A DNA stretch of 64,000 bases from Pararhizobium qamdonense (GTDB lineage: Bacteria > Pseudomonadota > Alphaproteobacteria > Rhizobiales > Rhizobiaceae), in contig NZ_CP119567.1 in assembly GCF_029277445.1 (NCBI RefSeq), forward strand, positions 124,001-188,000, read 5' to 3'. This document shows, piece by piece, positions 8,292 to 15,152 of the stretch. Position numbers and translations under genes: made by a program. The notes under the pieces were generated by a model, which was not told the DNA's origin, made no database searches, and saw only the letters and a list, made by a program, of their open reading frames with translations. Each line of letters begins with the position of its first letter. Position 1 is the stretch's first letter.

Positions 8292-9629
8292 ATGAACCAG
8301 CACAGCAAACCAAACACCCCGGTACTCGATAGCTACTGGATGCCGTTTACCGCCAACCGGCAATTCAAGGCGGCGCCGCGCCTTCTCGCCTCGGCGGAGG
8401 GCATGTACTATACCAGCGTCGATGGGCGCAGGATCCTCGATGGAACCGCAGGTCTCTGGTGCGTCAATGCCGGCCATGGCCGCCGCCAGATCGCGTCCGC
8501 CGTCGAGCGCCAGTTGCTGACCCTGGATTTTGCGCCGTCTTTCCAGATGGGCCATCCGATCGCCTTCGATTTTGCCGAGCGGCTGGCGGAGATCGCGCCC
8601 GGTGGTCCCGATGAAAAACTCGACCGCGTCTTCTTTACCGGCTCCGGCTCGGAATCGGTCGATACCGCGCTGAAGATTGCCGTCGCGTATCAGCGGTCGA
8701 TCGGCCAGGGCACCCGCACGCGCCTCATCGGCCGCGAGCGCGGCTATCACGGCGTCGGCTTCGGCGGTATTTCCGTTGGCGGCCTTGTCAATAACCGCCG
8801 GGTTTTCCCGCTGATCCCCGGCACGGACCATCTGCGCCACACCCATGATCCTGCGAGGAACGCCTTCGTCAAAGGACAGCCGGAGCATGGCGCGGAGCTG
8901 GCCGACGATCTCGAAAGGCTTGTCGCGCTGCATGGTGCCGAAACCATCGCGGCCTGCATTGTCGAGCCGGTGGCCGGATCGACCGGCGTGCTGGTTCCGC
9001 CGAAAGGTTATCTCGAGCGGCTGCGCAAGATCTGCACCACCCATGGCATCCTGCTGATTTTCGACGAAGTGATTACCGGTTTCGGCCGTCTCGGCGCGCC
9101 ATTTGCCACCGACTATTTTGGCGTGACGCCCGATCTCGTCACCACCGCGAAGGGACTGACCAATGGCGCGATCCCGATGGGTGCCGTCTTTGCCAGCCGC
9201 AAGGTGCACGATGCGCTGATGCACGGGCCGGAGGGACAGATCGAGCTGTTCCACGGCTACACCTATTCCGGCCATCCGGCAGCCTGCGCCGCCGGTATCG
9301 CGACGCTCGACATCTACCGCGACGAAGGCCTTTTGACGCGGGCAGCCGATCTTGAGCACGATTGGCATGAGGCGATGCATTCGCTGAAGGGCCTGCCGCA
9401 TATCACCGACATCCGCACGATCGGCCTGATCGCCGGCATCGAGCTTGCCTCCCGCGACGGGGCTCCCGGCGCGCGCGCCTATGATGTGTTCGTCGATTGC
9501 TTCGAACGGGGCCTGCTCATCCGCGTGACCGGCGATATCATCGCCTTCTCGCCGCCGCTGATTGCCGAGACATCCCATATCGAGGATATCATCTCGATTC
9601 TCGGCGATGCCCTGAAGCGGGTGAAATAA
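8292..9629 (+). CDS. Class III PLP-dependent aminotransferase (omega-amino acid:pyruvate type)
   Basis: A 445-residue fold-type I transaminase. LIFDEVITGFGR holds the PLP-ring Asp258, and TTAKGLTNGAIPMG holds the Schiff-base Lys287, 29 residues apart as expected. The N-terminal YWMPFTANRQFKAAPRLL with WCVNAGHGR matches the omega-amino-acid:pyruvate (beta-alanine:pyruvate) aminotransferase group. It would transfer an amino group from a terminal amine or beta-amino acid to pyruvate in the cytoplasm. Start ATG 8292 has GGAGGTCGCC. It is divergent from a cupin-XRE regulator that probably controls it and is followed by the tandem hairpin repeat rather than by another operon gene. The actual amino donor is not determinable. 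Confidence 0.93.
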   Translation: MNQHSKPNTPVLDSYWMPFTANRQFKAAPRLLASAEGMYYTSVDGRRILDGTAGLWCVNAGHGRRQIASAVERQLLTLDFAPSFQMGHPIAFDFAERLAEIAPGGPDEKLDRVFFTGSGSESVDTALKIAVAYQRSIGQGTRTRLIGRERGYHGVGFGGISVGGLVNNRRVFPLIPGTDHLRHTHDPARNAFVKGQPEHGAELADDLERLVALHGAETIAACIVEPVAGSTGVLVPPKGYLERLRKICTTHGILLIFDEVITGFGRLGAPFATDYFGVTPDLVTTAKGLTNGAIPMGAVFASRKVHDALMHGPEGQIELFHGYTYSGHPAACAAGIATLDIYRDEGLLTRAADLEHDWHEAMHSLKGLPHITDIRTIGLIAGIELASRDGAPGARAYDVFVDCFERGLLIRVTGDIIAFSPPLIAETSHIEDIISILGDALKRVK

Positions 9630-9643
9630 CCTTACGTTCGATA

Positions 9644-9742
9644 CACCGGGCGCCTTCATCTTGAGGCGCCCGGTGCCTCCACTTGAGGCGCCCGGTGACC
9701 TTCATCTTGAGGTGCCCGGTGCCTTCATCTTGAGGCGCCCGG
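9644..9742. repeat. Tandem 22-24 bp GC-rich repeat with hairpin potential
   Basis: The core GGCGCCCGGTG (or a one-base variant) starts at 9665, 9687, 9711 and 9734, separated by variants of CCTTCATCTTGA. A complementary CACCGGGCGCC at 9644-9654 pairs perfectly for 11 bp with 9665-9675 around a 10-nt loop. The array lies between two plus-strand genes, directly after the aminotransferase stop, and lacks a T run. It may act as a transcript-stabilising or attenuating structure, or be a slipped REP-like element. A reading frame passes through it on the minus strand, but codes for low-complexity sequence. Confidence 0.85.
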
Positions 9743-9791
9743 CTGTTCGTCGTAAACATGCCGGGCGTTTGATTTTCGAAAGGAGACGCAC

Positions 9792-10184
9792 ATGGATCGA
9801 TTGACCGGCGGTTGTGTGTGCGGCGATGTCCGCATCGTGGCGTCCGGCGCGCCCTATCGGGTCGGGTTGTGTCATTGTCTCGATTGCCGCAAGCATCACG
9901 GCGCTCTTTTTCATGCGTCCGCCATTTACCCCGAAGATGCGGTGACGATTGAGGGCGAAACGCGCGACTATGCCGGGCGGTTTTTCTGTCCCCGCTGCGG
10001 CTCTCCTGTTTTTGGACGCAGCGGCGACGAAATCGAAGTGAACCTCGGATCGCTCGATGCCCCAAACCAGCTGGTGCCGACCTACGAACTTTGGACCGTG
10101 CGCCGCGAAGCCTGGTTGCCGCCGTTTCCGGTTTTGAACCAATATGACCACGACCGGGATGCCACAAGCCGTTTTGAGACATAG
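9792..10184 (+). CDS. GFA-family (CENP-V/GFA domain) zinc protein
   Basis: A 130-residue member of the GFA/CENP-V domain family. The zinc cysteines are visible in order: GGCVCGDVR near residue 7, CHCLDC near 35 and FFCPRCGSPVF near 75. The founding member was described as a glutathione-dependent formaldehyde-activating enzyme, but most relatives have no proven activity, so the name should be read as a family label. AAGGAGACGCAC precedes the ATG. The gene stands alone between the hairpin repeat and the convergent OmpA lipoprotein gene. Confidence 0.92.
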   Translation: MDRLTGGCVCGDVRIVASGAPYRVGLCHCLDCRKHHGALFHASAIYPEDAVTIEGETRDYAGRFFCPRCGSPVFGRSGDEIEVNLGSLDAPNQLVPTYELWTVRREAWLPPFPVLNQYDHDRDATSRFET

Positions 10185-10258
10185 GCCGGGCGGCCGATGC
10201 GAAAGCACCGCCATACGGTGACAGAGATGGTTTCAGGCGTCACGCGGGCAATGTGCGA

Positions 10259-10795
10259 TCAGAGAGAGTCGCGCTCGGTGCGAAGATTGGAGACGACGCG
10301 GCGGTTTTGTACCTTGCAGGACCGGTCCGTGCAGTCGCGGACTTCGCGGTCATTGCCATAACCCTTGGCCCACATGCGCTTGGTGTCCACACCCTTGGAG
10401 GCGAGATAGGCCATCGCCGCATCGGCACGCTTCTGTGACAGCGCTTCCATCGCGGATGCCGATCCGGAATCATCGGCAAAACCCTGCAGCTTGACCAGCC
10501 AGCGCGGATTGCTGTTGAGCCAGGCTGCCTGGCTGTCCAGCGTTGCCTTGGCAACGGAATCCAGTGCTGCCGAATCTTGGGTAAAATAGACCCGCCGGCC
10601 GACATTGAGGATGAAATCCTGCTCGCTGCCGACAGACACGGTTTCGAAACCGGGGGCCGGGTCGTTGGTCTGCCCGGTCATCGGCACGGCGGCATGCTCC
10701 TCGACGGAGGCGATCTCGGTGGTGTTGCACGCGGTAAGCGTCAGAAGCATCGCTGCCGCGAAAAAGTGCCGCATATATCCGGTCTGAGCAGGCAT
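10259..10795 (-). CDS. OmpA-family peptidoglycan-associated lipoprotein
   Basis: A 178-residue lipoprotein. The signal peptide ends in a lipobox LTLTAC with Cys23, and an OmpA C-terminal peptidoglycan-binding domain covers about 70-178 (RVYFTQDSAALD, then LQGFADDSG, then SQKRADAAMAYL and NRRVVSNL). It should be anchored in the outer membrane and hold diaminopimelate of the cell wall through the conserved Asp and Arg positions. The start at 10795 has GAGGAA nine bases upstream; an internal ATG at 10774 (MRHFF) is an alternative. It is 13 bp downstream of an L,D-transpeptidase gene, so the two wall-linked proteins are probably one operon. Confidence 0.92.
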   Translation of the reverse strand: MPAQTGYMRHFFAAAMLLTLTACNTTEIASVEEHAAVPMTGQTNDPAPGFETVSVGSEQDFILNVGRRVYFTQDSAALDSVAKATLDSQAAWLNSNPRWLVKLQGFADDSGSASAMEALSQKRADAAMAYLASKGVDTKRMWAKGYGNDREVRDCTDRSCKVQNRRVVSNLRTERDSL

Positions 10796-10808
10796 CAAGG
10801 CATATTCC

Positions 10809-11474
10809 TCATTCGACCGGAGTTGCGTCGCTGACCTCGGGGGCCTGATCGGCAATATGCGGCAGGACCTGCACGGCTGTTCCGATCGGGCAACGCTGGT
10901 AGAGGTCGATGGCGTCCTCGTTGAACATACGGATGCAGCCGCTGGAAGCGTCTTTGCCGATACTGCCCGGTTCCAGCGTGCCATGAAAACGATAGCCGGT
11001 ATCGACACCATCGCGATGCAGATACATAGCGCGGGGCCCGAGCGGGTTTTTCGGCGAGCCGCCAGCGACGAATTCCGGCAGTTCGGGATGACGCTTGCGC
11101 ATGTCGGCTGGCGGCGTCCAGCGCGGCCAGAGCGATTTCTGATCGACCGTAGCACGGCCAAACCACTTGAAGCCATCGCGGCCGACGCCGACGCCATAGC
11201 GAATGGCTGTCTTGTTCTCCATGATCAGATAGAGAAAATGGTTTCTCGTATCGACGACAACGGTGCCGATCGGCTCGCTGCTGAAATATTTGACGACCTG
11301 ACGGCGCCATCTCTTGTCGATCATGGCAAAATTGGTGGCGCGGAACGTAACGCCATTATCAATGGCCGTGCCGGCAAAATAGGACGCCGCTGCGGCGAAT
11401 ACCGGATTGGACACCGTCCCGGCGCCGAGCAACGCCAGTCCACCAAGCAACACATCTCTGCGCTTCGACACCAT
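10809..11474 (-). CDS. L,D-transpeptidase (YkuD domain)
   Basis: A 221-residue exported enzyme. The N-terminus has a twin-arginine-like signal (KRRDVLLGGLALLG) with a likely cleavage after FAAAA. A YkuD domain runs from about 68 (GTVVVDTRNHFLYLI) to 205, and the catalytic motif is complete: His164 in FHGTLEPGS and Cys180 in SSGCIRM. Such enzymes make 3-3 cross-links in peptidoglycan or attach lipoproteins or outer-membrane proteins to it. The ATG at 11474 is chosen because GGGGGAT lies 7 bases upstream; the TTG at 11480 would be too close. The pairing with an OmpA-type lipoprotein suggests work at the envelope-wall interface. Confidence 0.95.
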   Translation of the reverse strand: MVSKRRDVLLGGLALLGAGTVSNPVFAAAASYFAGTAIDNGVTFRATNFAMIDKRWRRQVVKYFSSEPIGTVVVDTRNHFLYLIMENKTAIRYGVGVGRDGFKWFGRATVDQKSLWPRWTPPADMRKRHPELPEFVAGGSPKNPLGPRAMYLHRDGVDTGYRFHGTLEPGSIGKDASSGCIRMFNEDAIDLYQRCPIGTAVQVLPHIADQAPEVSDATPVE

Positions 11475-11586
11475 CGGCAATATCCCCCAAAGCCAATCTG
11501 CGAAATATTAGTAGATCATATTTTTAGATTGCCACAACAGGAAAAAAACGGTGGCCCGGCGCTACGCCATACGGTTTCTTGCTGGC

Positions 11587-11850
11587 TTACAGTCTGGAGC
11601 CGATCGAAAAGCGGATCCGTGCCCGGCGATAGGCGTCCGGAATCGAGAGCGCCCAGATGAACAACCCGCCCGCATGCCGTCCGATAAAGGATTGTTCCGG
11701 TGTGGTGGTCATATAGGTGAGGAATGAAAACAAAAGCACGAACAGTGCGAATGCAAGCCCACGGCGGGCTTCACCGATGGCGACGTGACCGGCTCCCGGC
11801 AGGAGGATCGCCAGAAGCAGAACGACATAAGGATTTACCGGCTTCGACAT
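11587..11850 (-). CDS. Small membrane protein, unknown function
   Basis: An 87-residue protein with two or three hydrophobic segments: YVVLLLAILLPGAGHVAIG (about 8-26), LAFALFVLLFSFLTYM (about 32-47) and a weaker GGLFIWALSI (about 61-70). It ends in a basic tail (DAYRRARIRFSIGSRL). The PGAGH-IGE pattern after the first helix recalls TM2-type small membrane proteins, but I cannot assign a family with confidence. GAGGA precedes the ATG and the gap from the upstream gene is 9 bp, so it is the last gene of the permease-associated run. Confidence 0.65.
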   Translation of the reverse strand: MSKPVNPYVVLLLAILLPGAGHVAIGEARRGLAFALFVLLFSFLTYMTTTPEQSFIGRHAGGLFIWALSIPDAYRRARIRFSIGSRL

Positions 11851-11859
11851 ATTCGGTCC

Positions 11860-12570
11860 TCAAGCAACTTTTGCGACAGGTTGCATCTCTGCTTCGCAAA
11901 AGACCGTACTCAGGCCTGCGGCCAGCGCAATGGCCTGCACGATGGTTGCGGCCGGAACCGTCTCAACGGAAAACCGTGCCTGCCGCAGAAACATATGCGC
12001 CGCCCGCTCACCTTGCGAGGCCTGGTAGATCAGCCGGGTTGCCTTTGCTGTGATCACGGCTTCCTTGACCTTTGGATCGGCAAACAGTCTTTGAAAATGC
12101 CGGCCGGCATCGGCTTCCTGTCGAGCGGTGGCGTGCCCGTCGCCGCGCATCAGCAAAGACATGCTGATTTCGGGCGGTTTCATCCATTCCGGAAAACTGT
12201 GAACGATCGAATAATATTCGGAGCCGGTCGGCCGGGCGAGCGCGCCGAGCGACGGGCAGTCGCGCCTCTCGCCTTCGAACAACGTCACCTTCAGCCAGAG
12301 TTGCGGCAGGCGGCGTGTCACCATCGTATCGGCGATCAGTTCAAGCCTCACATGCCGGCCGTCGCTGGTCTGCCCGGTGACGACCGGAAACTGATCCGGC
12401 GCCAGGCTTATGCCGGGATCAATCAGCAGCCCATGTGCCTCGTCCAGCAACCGGCCGCGCTGTTGCATGGCGTCCCGGTGTCCGTGTATGGCAGCACGTA
12501 TGAACCAGATGACGGCAAGGGCTGCAAAGGCGCTGAGCAGATAGGTGATCGTCAACCCGGATCCCTCCAT
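11860..12570 (-). CDS. Single-pass membrane protein, unknown function
   Basis: A 236-residue protein with one N-terminal hydrophobic helix (ITYLLSAFAALAVIWFIRAA, about 8-27) and a mixed alpha/beta soluble domain that is probably cytoplasmic because of the RAAIHGHRD positive patch after the helix. The soluble part has a beta-rich stretch (VTGQTSDGRHVRLELIAD) and a C-terminal helical part. No catalytic motif is recognised. It lies 42 bp downstream of the APC permease gene and 9 bp upstream of another small membrane protein gene, so it may belong to the permease operon, though the weaker ribosome site leaves its own promoter possible. Confidence 0.6.
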   Translation of the reverse strand: MEGSGLTITYLLSAFAALAVIWFIRAAIHGHRDAMQQRGRLLDEAHGLLIDPGISLAPDQFPVVTGQTSDGRHVRLELIADTMVTRRLPQLWLKVTLFEGERRDCPSLGALARPTGSEYYSIVHSFPEWMKPPEISMSLLMRGDGHATARQEADAGRHFQRLFADPKVKEAVITAKATRLIYQASQGERAAHMFLRQARFSVETVPAATIVQAIALAAGLSTVFCEAEMQPVAKVA

Positions 12571-12612
12571 AATGTGGACCTGCAGCCGTTTACCGGCTGC
12601 AGGCTGCGTTCC

Positions 12613-14010
12613 TCAATACCCTTCCGGCCGGGGCCAGGGCATGGTGAACTGATCGCCACGGCGCACGAACCGGTAGCGCCGGAAGTGGAACCATAAGGAG
12701 GCGATGATGTAGAAACTGACCATGGCGATCAGCTGTGTGCCATATCCGAGAAACACGGCGACATAGGCTGTGGCGCAGAGGATCAACAGCACGATGGTCG
12801 GCAGGGGATGCATCGGATGGACATAGCCGCGCTTGATCGTATCGAGCGGCCATTTCCTGCGGAACATCACCATGTTGAACGTCATGAACGTGTAGCCCAA
12901 CAGTCCCGACAGGATCGAGAAGGTAACGACCTGATCGAGCGGCGCGCCGAGTGCGAAGATCAGGGCGATCGGCACGAGGAAGATGATCGAGCGGTAGGGT
13001 GTGCGATAGACCGGATGCACCGCGCCGAACCAGATCGGCAGATAGCGGTCGCGGCCCATGGAAAACCAGGCGCGCGAGGCATCGTTGATGCAGCCATTTG
13101 CCGAGGCAAGCGTCGAAAACATTGTGCCGATGAACAGGAGAACCATTAGCCCGCGATTGCCGGTGACGCGGGCCGCGTCAAACAGCGGTGTTCCGGCCTG
13201 GCCGAGATATTCCCACGGAATGAGCCCCGAGCAGACATACCAGGTCATGGTTGCCGCGATCAGCAGCGTCATGATGCCGGCCATGGTTCCGTAGGGCAGA
13301 GAGCGGGCGGGTGAACGCACTTCCTCAGCCGCCTGGCAGGTGCCTTCGATGCCGAGATAGTACCAGAGGCCGAAATGCAGCGAGGCGAGGATGCCGATCC
13401 ATCCATAGGGCATGGGGTCGGTGGTGACAGCCGAGAAATCGAGCGGCACGCTCGACACGCCGAACTGGACAGAAAGAAAGAGCGTGATGATGGCCATGAA
13501 GGCGATGGCGGTGATGACGAGATTGAATGTCAGCGTTGCCAGCACGCCGCGATAGTTCAGCCAGGCGAGGAACATCACGCAGAGCACGATGAACGGTTGC
13601 TGGTGCAGGCCGGTATGGCCTTGCATTGCGGCCACCGTATCGAGCAGGAAGCCGATGGTGATGGCGTTGGCAGCCTCCAGCATCGTATAGGCCATGACCA
13701 GGAACAGACCGACATTGAAGGCCATCAGCGGGCCGACGATATGCTTGGCCTGCGCATACTGGCCGCCGGCTGCGGCGACCGTCGATGTCACCTCCGAATC
13801 GATCATCGCCACGCAGGTATAAAGCAGGCCGGCCACCCAGCAGGCGATCAGGCCGGCAATCATACCGCCTTTGCCGACGGCGAAATTCCAGCCCATATAT
13901 TCGCCGACGAGAACGATGCCGACGCCGAGCGCCCAGATATGGGCGGGTCCAAGCACGCGCAGCAATTGCAGCCGTTCCGGCTGGGCGGTGGTGGTTTTCG
14001 TGTCTACCAT
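12613..14010 (-). CDS. APC-family amino acid/amine permease
   Basis: A 465-residue integral membrane protein with about 12 hydrophobic segments and the APC-superfamily pattern. The first helix region LGPAHIWALGVGIVLVGEYMGWNFAVGKGG has the substrate-backbone-binding Gly-rich break, and EGTCQAAEEVRSPARSLPYG is the conserved loop before helix 7. This arrangement resembles ethanolamine and amino-acid permeases (EutP/EAT type). It is the fourth gene of a minus-strand run in which three short membrane proteins come first, all spaced 9-11 bp apart, implying translation in fixed proportion. A glutamine-synthetase-like gene upstream points to an amine or amino-acid substrate. Confidence 0.93.
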   Translation of the reverse strand: MVDTKTTTAQPERLQLLRVLGPAHIWALGVGIVLVGEYMGWNFAVGKGGMIAGLIACWVAGLLYTCVAMIDSEVTSTVAAAGGQYAQAKHIVGPLMAFNVGLFLVMAYTMLEAANAITIGFLLDTVAAMQGHTGLHQQPFIVLCVMFLAWLNYRGVLATLTFNLVITAIAFMAIITLFLSVQFGVSSVPLDFSAVTTDPMPYGWIGILASLHFGLWYYLGIEGTCQAAEEVRSPARSLPYGTMAGIMTLLIAATMTWYVCSGLIPWEYLGQAGTPLFDAARVTGNRGLMVLLFIGTMFSTLASANGCINDASRAWFSMGRDRYLPIWFGAVHPVYRTPYRSIIFLVPIALIFALGAPLDQVVTFSILSGLLGYTFMTFNMVMFRRKWPLDTIKRGYVHPMHPLPTIVLLILCATAYVAVFLGYGTQLIAMVSFYIIASLWFHFRRYRFVRRGDQFTMPWPRPEGY

Positions 14011-14020
14011 GTCCGGCCCC

Positions 14021-14188
14021 TCATAGCGTGTGGCGTTCGGCTGCCGCCTCGATCTCGCCTTCGCGGGATGAGGTCAGCAGGTCGTTGTCATAGGTCGTAT
14101 CGATACGCACCATGTCGGAGAGCATCAGAACGGCAAACAGCGCCGAAAGGGCCCAGGCCGCGTATTCCAGAACAGTCCACATATCCAT
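14021..14188 (-). CDS. 55-residue membrane microprotein of the permease operon
   Basis: A short gene easily missed at common length cut-offs. ATG 14188 follows a GGGGG ribosome site, 11 bp after the preceding stop, and the reading ends at TGA 14021, 10 bp before the permease ATG. The product has one hydrophobic helix (VLEYAAWALSALFAVLMLSDMV, about residues 6-27) and a polar acidic tail (DTTYDNDLLTSSREGEIEA). Its tight placement and good translation signal indicate a real gene and a possible subunit or assembly factor of the permease. No family is recognised. Confidence 0.75.
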   Translation of the reverse strand: MDMWTVLEYAAWALSALFAVLMLSDMVRIDTTYDNDLLTSSREGEIEAAAERHTL

Positions 14189-14199
14189 TAGTGCCCCCA

Positions 14200-14583
14200 C
14201 TATTTCTTCTTGACGCCGAAGCGTTCAGCGATGACGTCGCGATATTCCCGGTCAGACAGGCGCACCACCAGCACGAAATATCCGATGACCAGGAGGGCCA
14301 TGACCACAAGCGCCATCCAGCTGAACGAATAGTCGAAACGGGCCGTGATGATGTCGTTTGCCGCCGCCGGATCGGTAATGCCAAGGGCAGCCCATTGCTG
14401 CTGCTCGGTGGCGTTCTGGCCGAGCGCTTCCCATGTCGGGTTGTCGATGGGCGCAGGCGTCTTGGCCGCCCCCGCAAGGCCGAGATAGAGGGGCAGATAG
14501 AGCGCACCGACGGTCAGGACCAAAAGGGTGATGACGTCGAAAATCTGTCCGGCAAAGCTTTGTTTCGGTGGCTTGTAAGCCAT
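14200..14583 (-). CDS. Two-helix membrane protein of the permease operon, unknown function
   Basis: A 127-residue protein with an N-terminal helix (VITLLVLTVGALYLPLYLGLA, about 17-37), a polar loop of about 50 residues (about 38-86) and a second helix (WMALVVMALLVIGYFVLVV, about 89-107), followed by RLSDREYRDVIAERFGVKKK. Both termini are probably cytoplasmic, with the loop outside. AGGAGGGG precedes the ATG. It is 9 bp after one small membrane gene and 11 bp before another. It is not a known transporter subunit to me; co-localisation argues for a partner of the APC permease. Confidence 0.75.
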   Translation of the reverse strand: MAYKPPKQSFAGQIFDVITLLVLTVGALYLPLYLGLAGAAKTPAPIDNPTWEALGQNATEQQQWAALGITDPAAANDIITARFDYSFSWMALVVMALLVIGYFVLVVRLSDREYRDVIAERFGVKKK

Positions 14584-14592
14584 GATCCCCTC

Positions 14593-14904
14593 CTAGCGCC
14601 GGCGCCGGCGCATCTCGTCGAGATGCTTGAGGTCGAGCCCGTAAATGAAATGCTTGTCTTCGCTATAGTGCCGCAGCATCGCGATGATGGCCGCAGTGTT
14701 GAAGACCAGAACCAGGGCGCAGGCAGTGGTCAGGATGATCCGGATGGCCGGCACGGAAATATAGGGCCAGATCGTCACCAGCGCGAAAACCATCGTGCAC
14801 CATAGCACCGTGATGAAGATGATCAGGCCTGCCCTGTCGCGGGAATGCATCTTGTCGATGCGCGTCGCAAGGTGCGCGTCGGCACCTGCCTCGTGGATTA
14901 TCAT
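14593..14904 (-). CDS. Two-helix membrane protein, first gene of the permease operon, unknown function
   Basis: A 103-residue protein with two hydrophobic helices (AGLIIFITVLWCTMVFALVTIW, about 25-46, and AIRIILTTACALVLVFNTAAIIAML, about 53-77) and a strongly basic C-terminus (LDEMRRRRR). GGGAGGAACGC gives a strong ribosome site before the ATG. It opens the run of three small membrane proteins and the permease, with a 248-bp promoter-containing gap upstream. I do not recognise its family. Confidence 0.75.
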   Translation of the reverse strand: MIIHEAGADAHLATRIDKMHSRDRAGLIIFITVLWCTMVFALVTIWPYISVPAIRIILTTACALVLVFNTAAIIAMLRHYSEDKHFIYGLDLKHLDEMRRRRR

Positions 14905-15004
14905 GCGTTCCTCCCAGAATACGCTTTCAAGTCCGATATTGCCTTAAAGGCAAATTATTTTCCTCCAACGAATATTCCCACCGAGTGCTTTGGTCAAGCA
15001 GCCA

Positions 15005-15029
15005 TGTGCCAAAATGCCGCATTTGCACA
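15005..15029. promoter_or_regulatory. Candidate operator dyad upstream of the permease operon
   Basis: TGTGCCAAAATGC (15005-15017) and GCATTTGCACA (15019-15029) form an imperfect inverted repeat around a single central C, about 100 bp upstream of the first small-membrane-protein gene at 14904. The position and symmetry fit a dimeric regulator. A nearby TGGCAC on the minus strand looks like half of a sigma-54 promoter, but the second element is one base too close. Confidence 0.35.
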
Positions 15030-15152
15030 AAAAGAAGTCAACAAGAGAGGGTTCGCACGATTATGCGAAATGCAGATGATTTCTTCTTCGGCAGTTTAAG
15101 CAAGCGATCTCAAACGGGCGGCGTTTGCGTAAAGGCCGTACTTGCCGTCGCG

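Noticed and set aside
9644..9742. CRISPR array
   Set aside because: Repeat units are about 23 bp in direct contact with no unique spacers of 30-40 bp, and no cas genes are in the window.
9589..10182. Minus-strand 197-residue reading frame across the tandem repeat
   Set aside because: It is antisense to the GFA gene, has low-complexity repeated residues from the repeat, and has no ribosome site or family match.
14990..15012. Sigma-54 promoter upstream of the permease operon
   Set aside because: A TGGCAC element is present on the minus strand, but the GC of the second element is one base too close for sigma-54 RNA polymerase.
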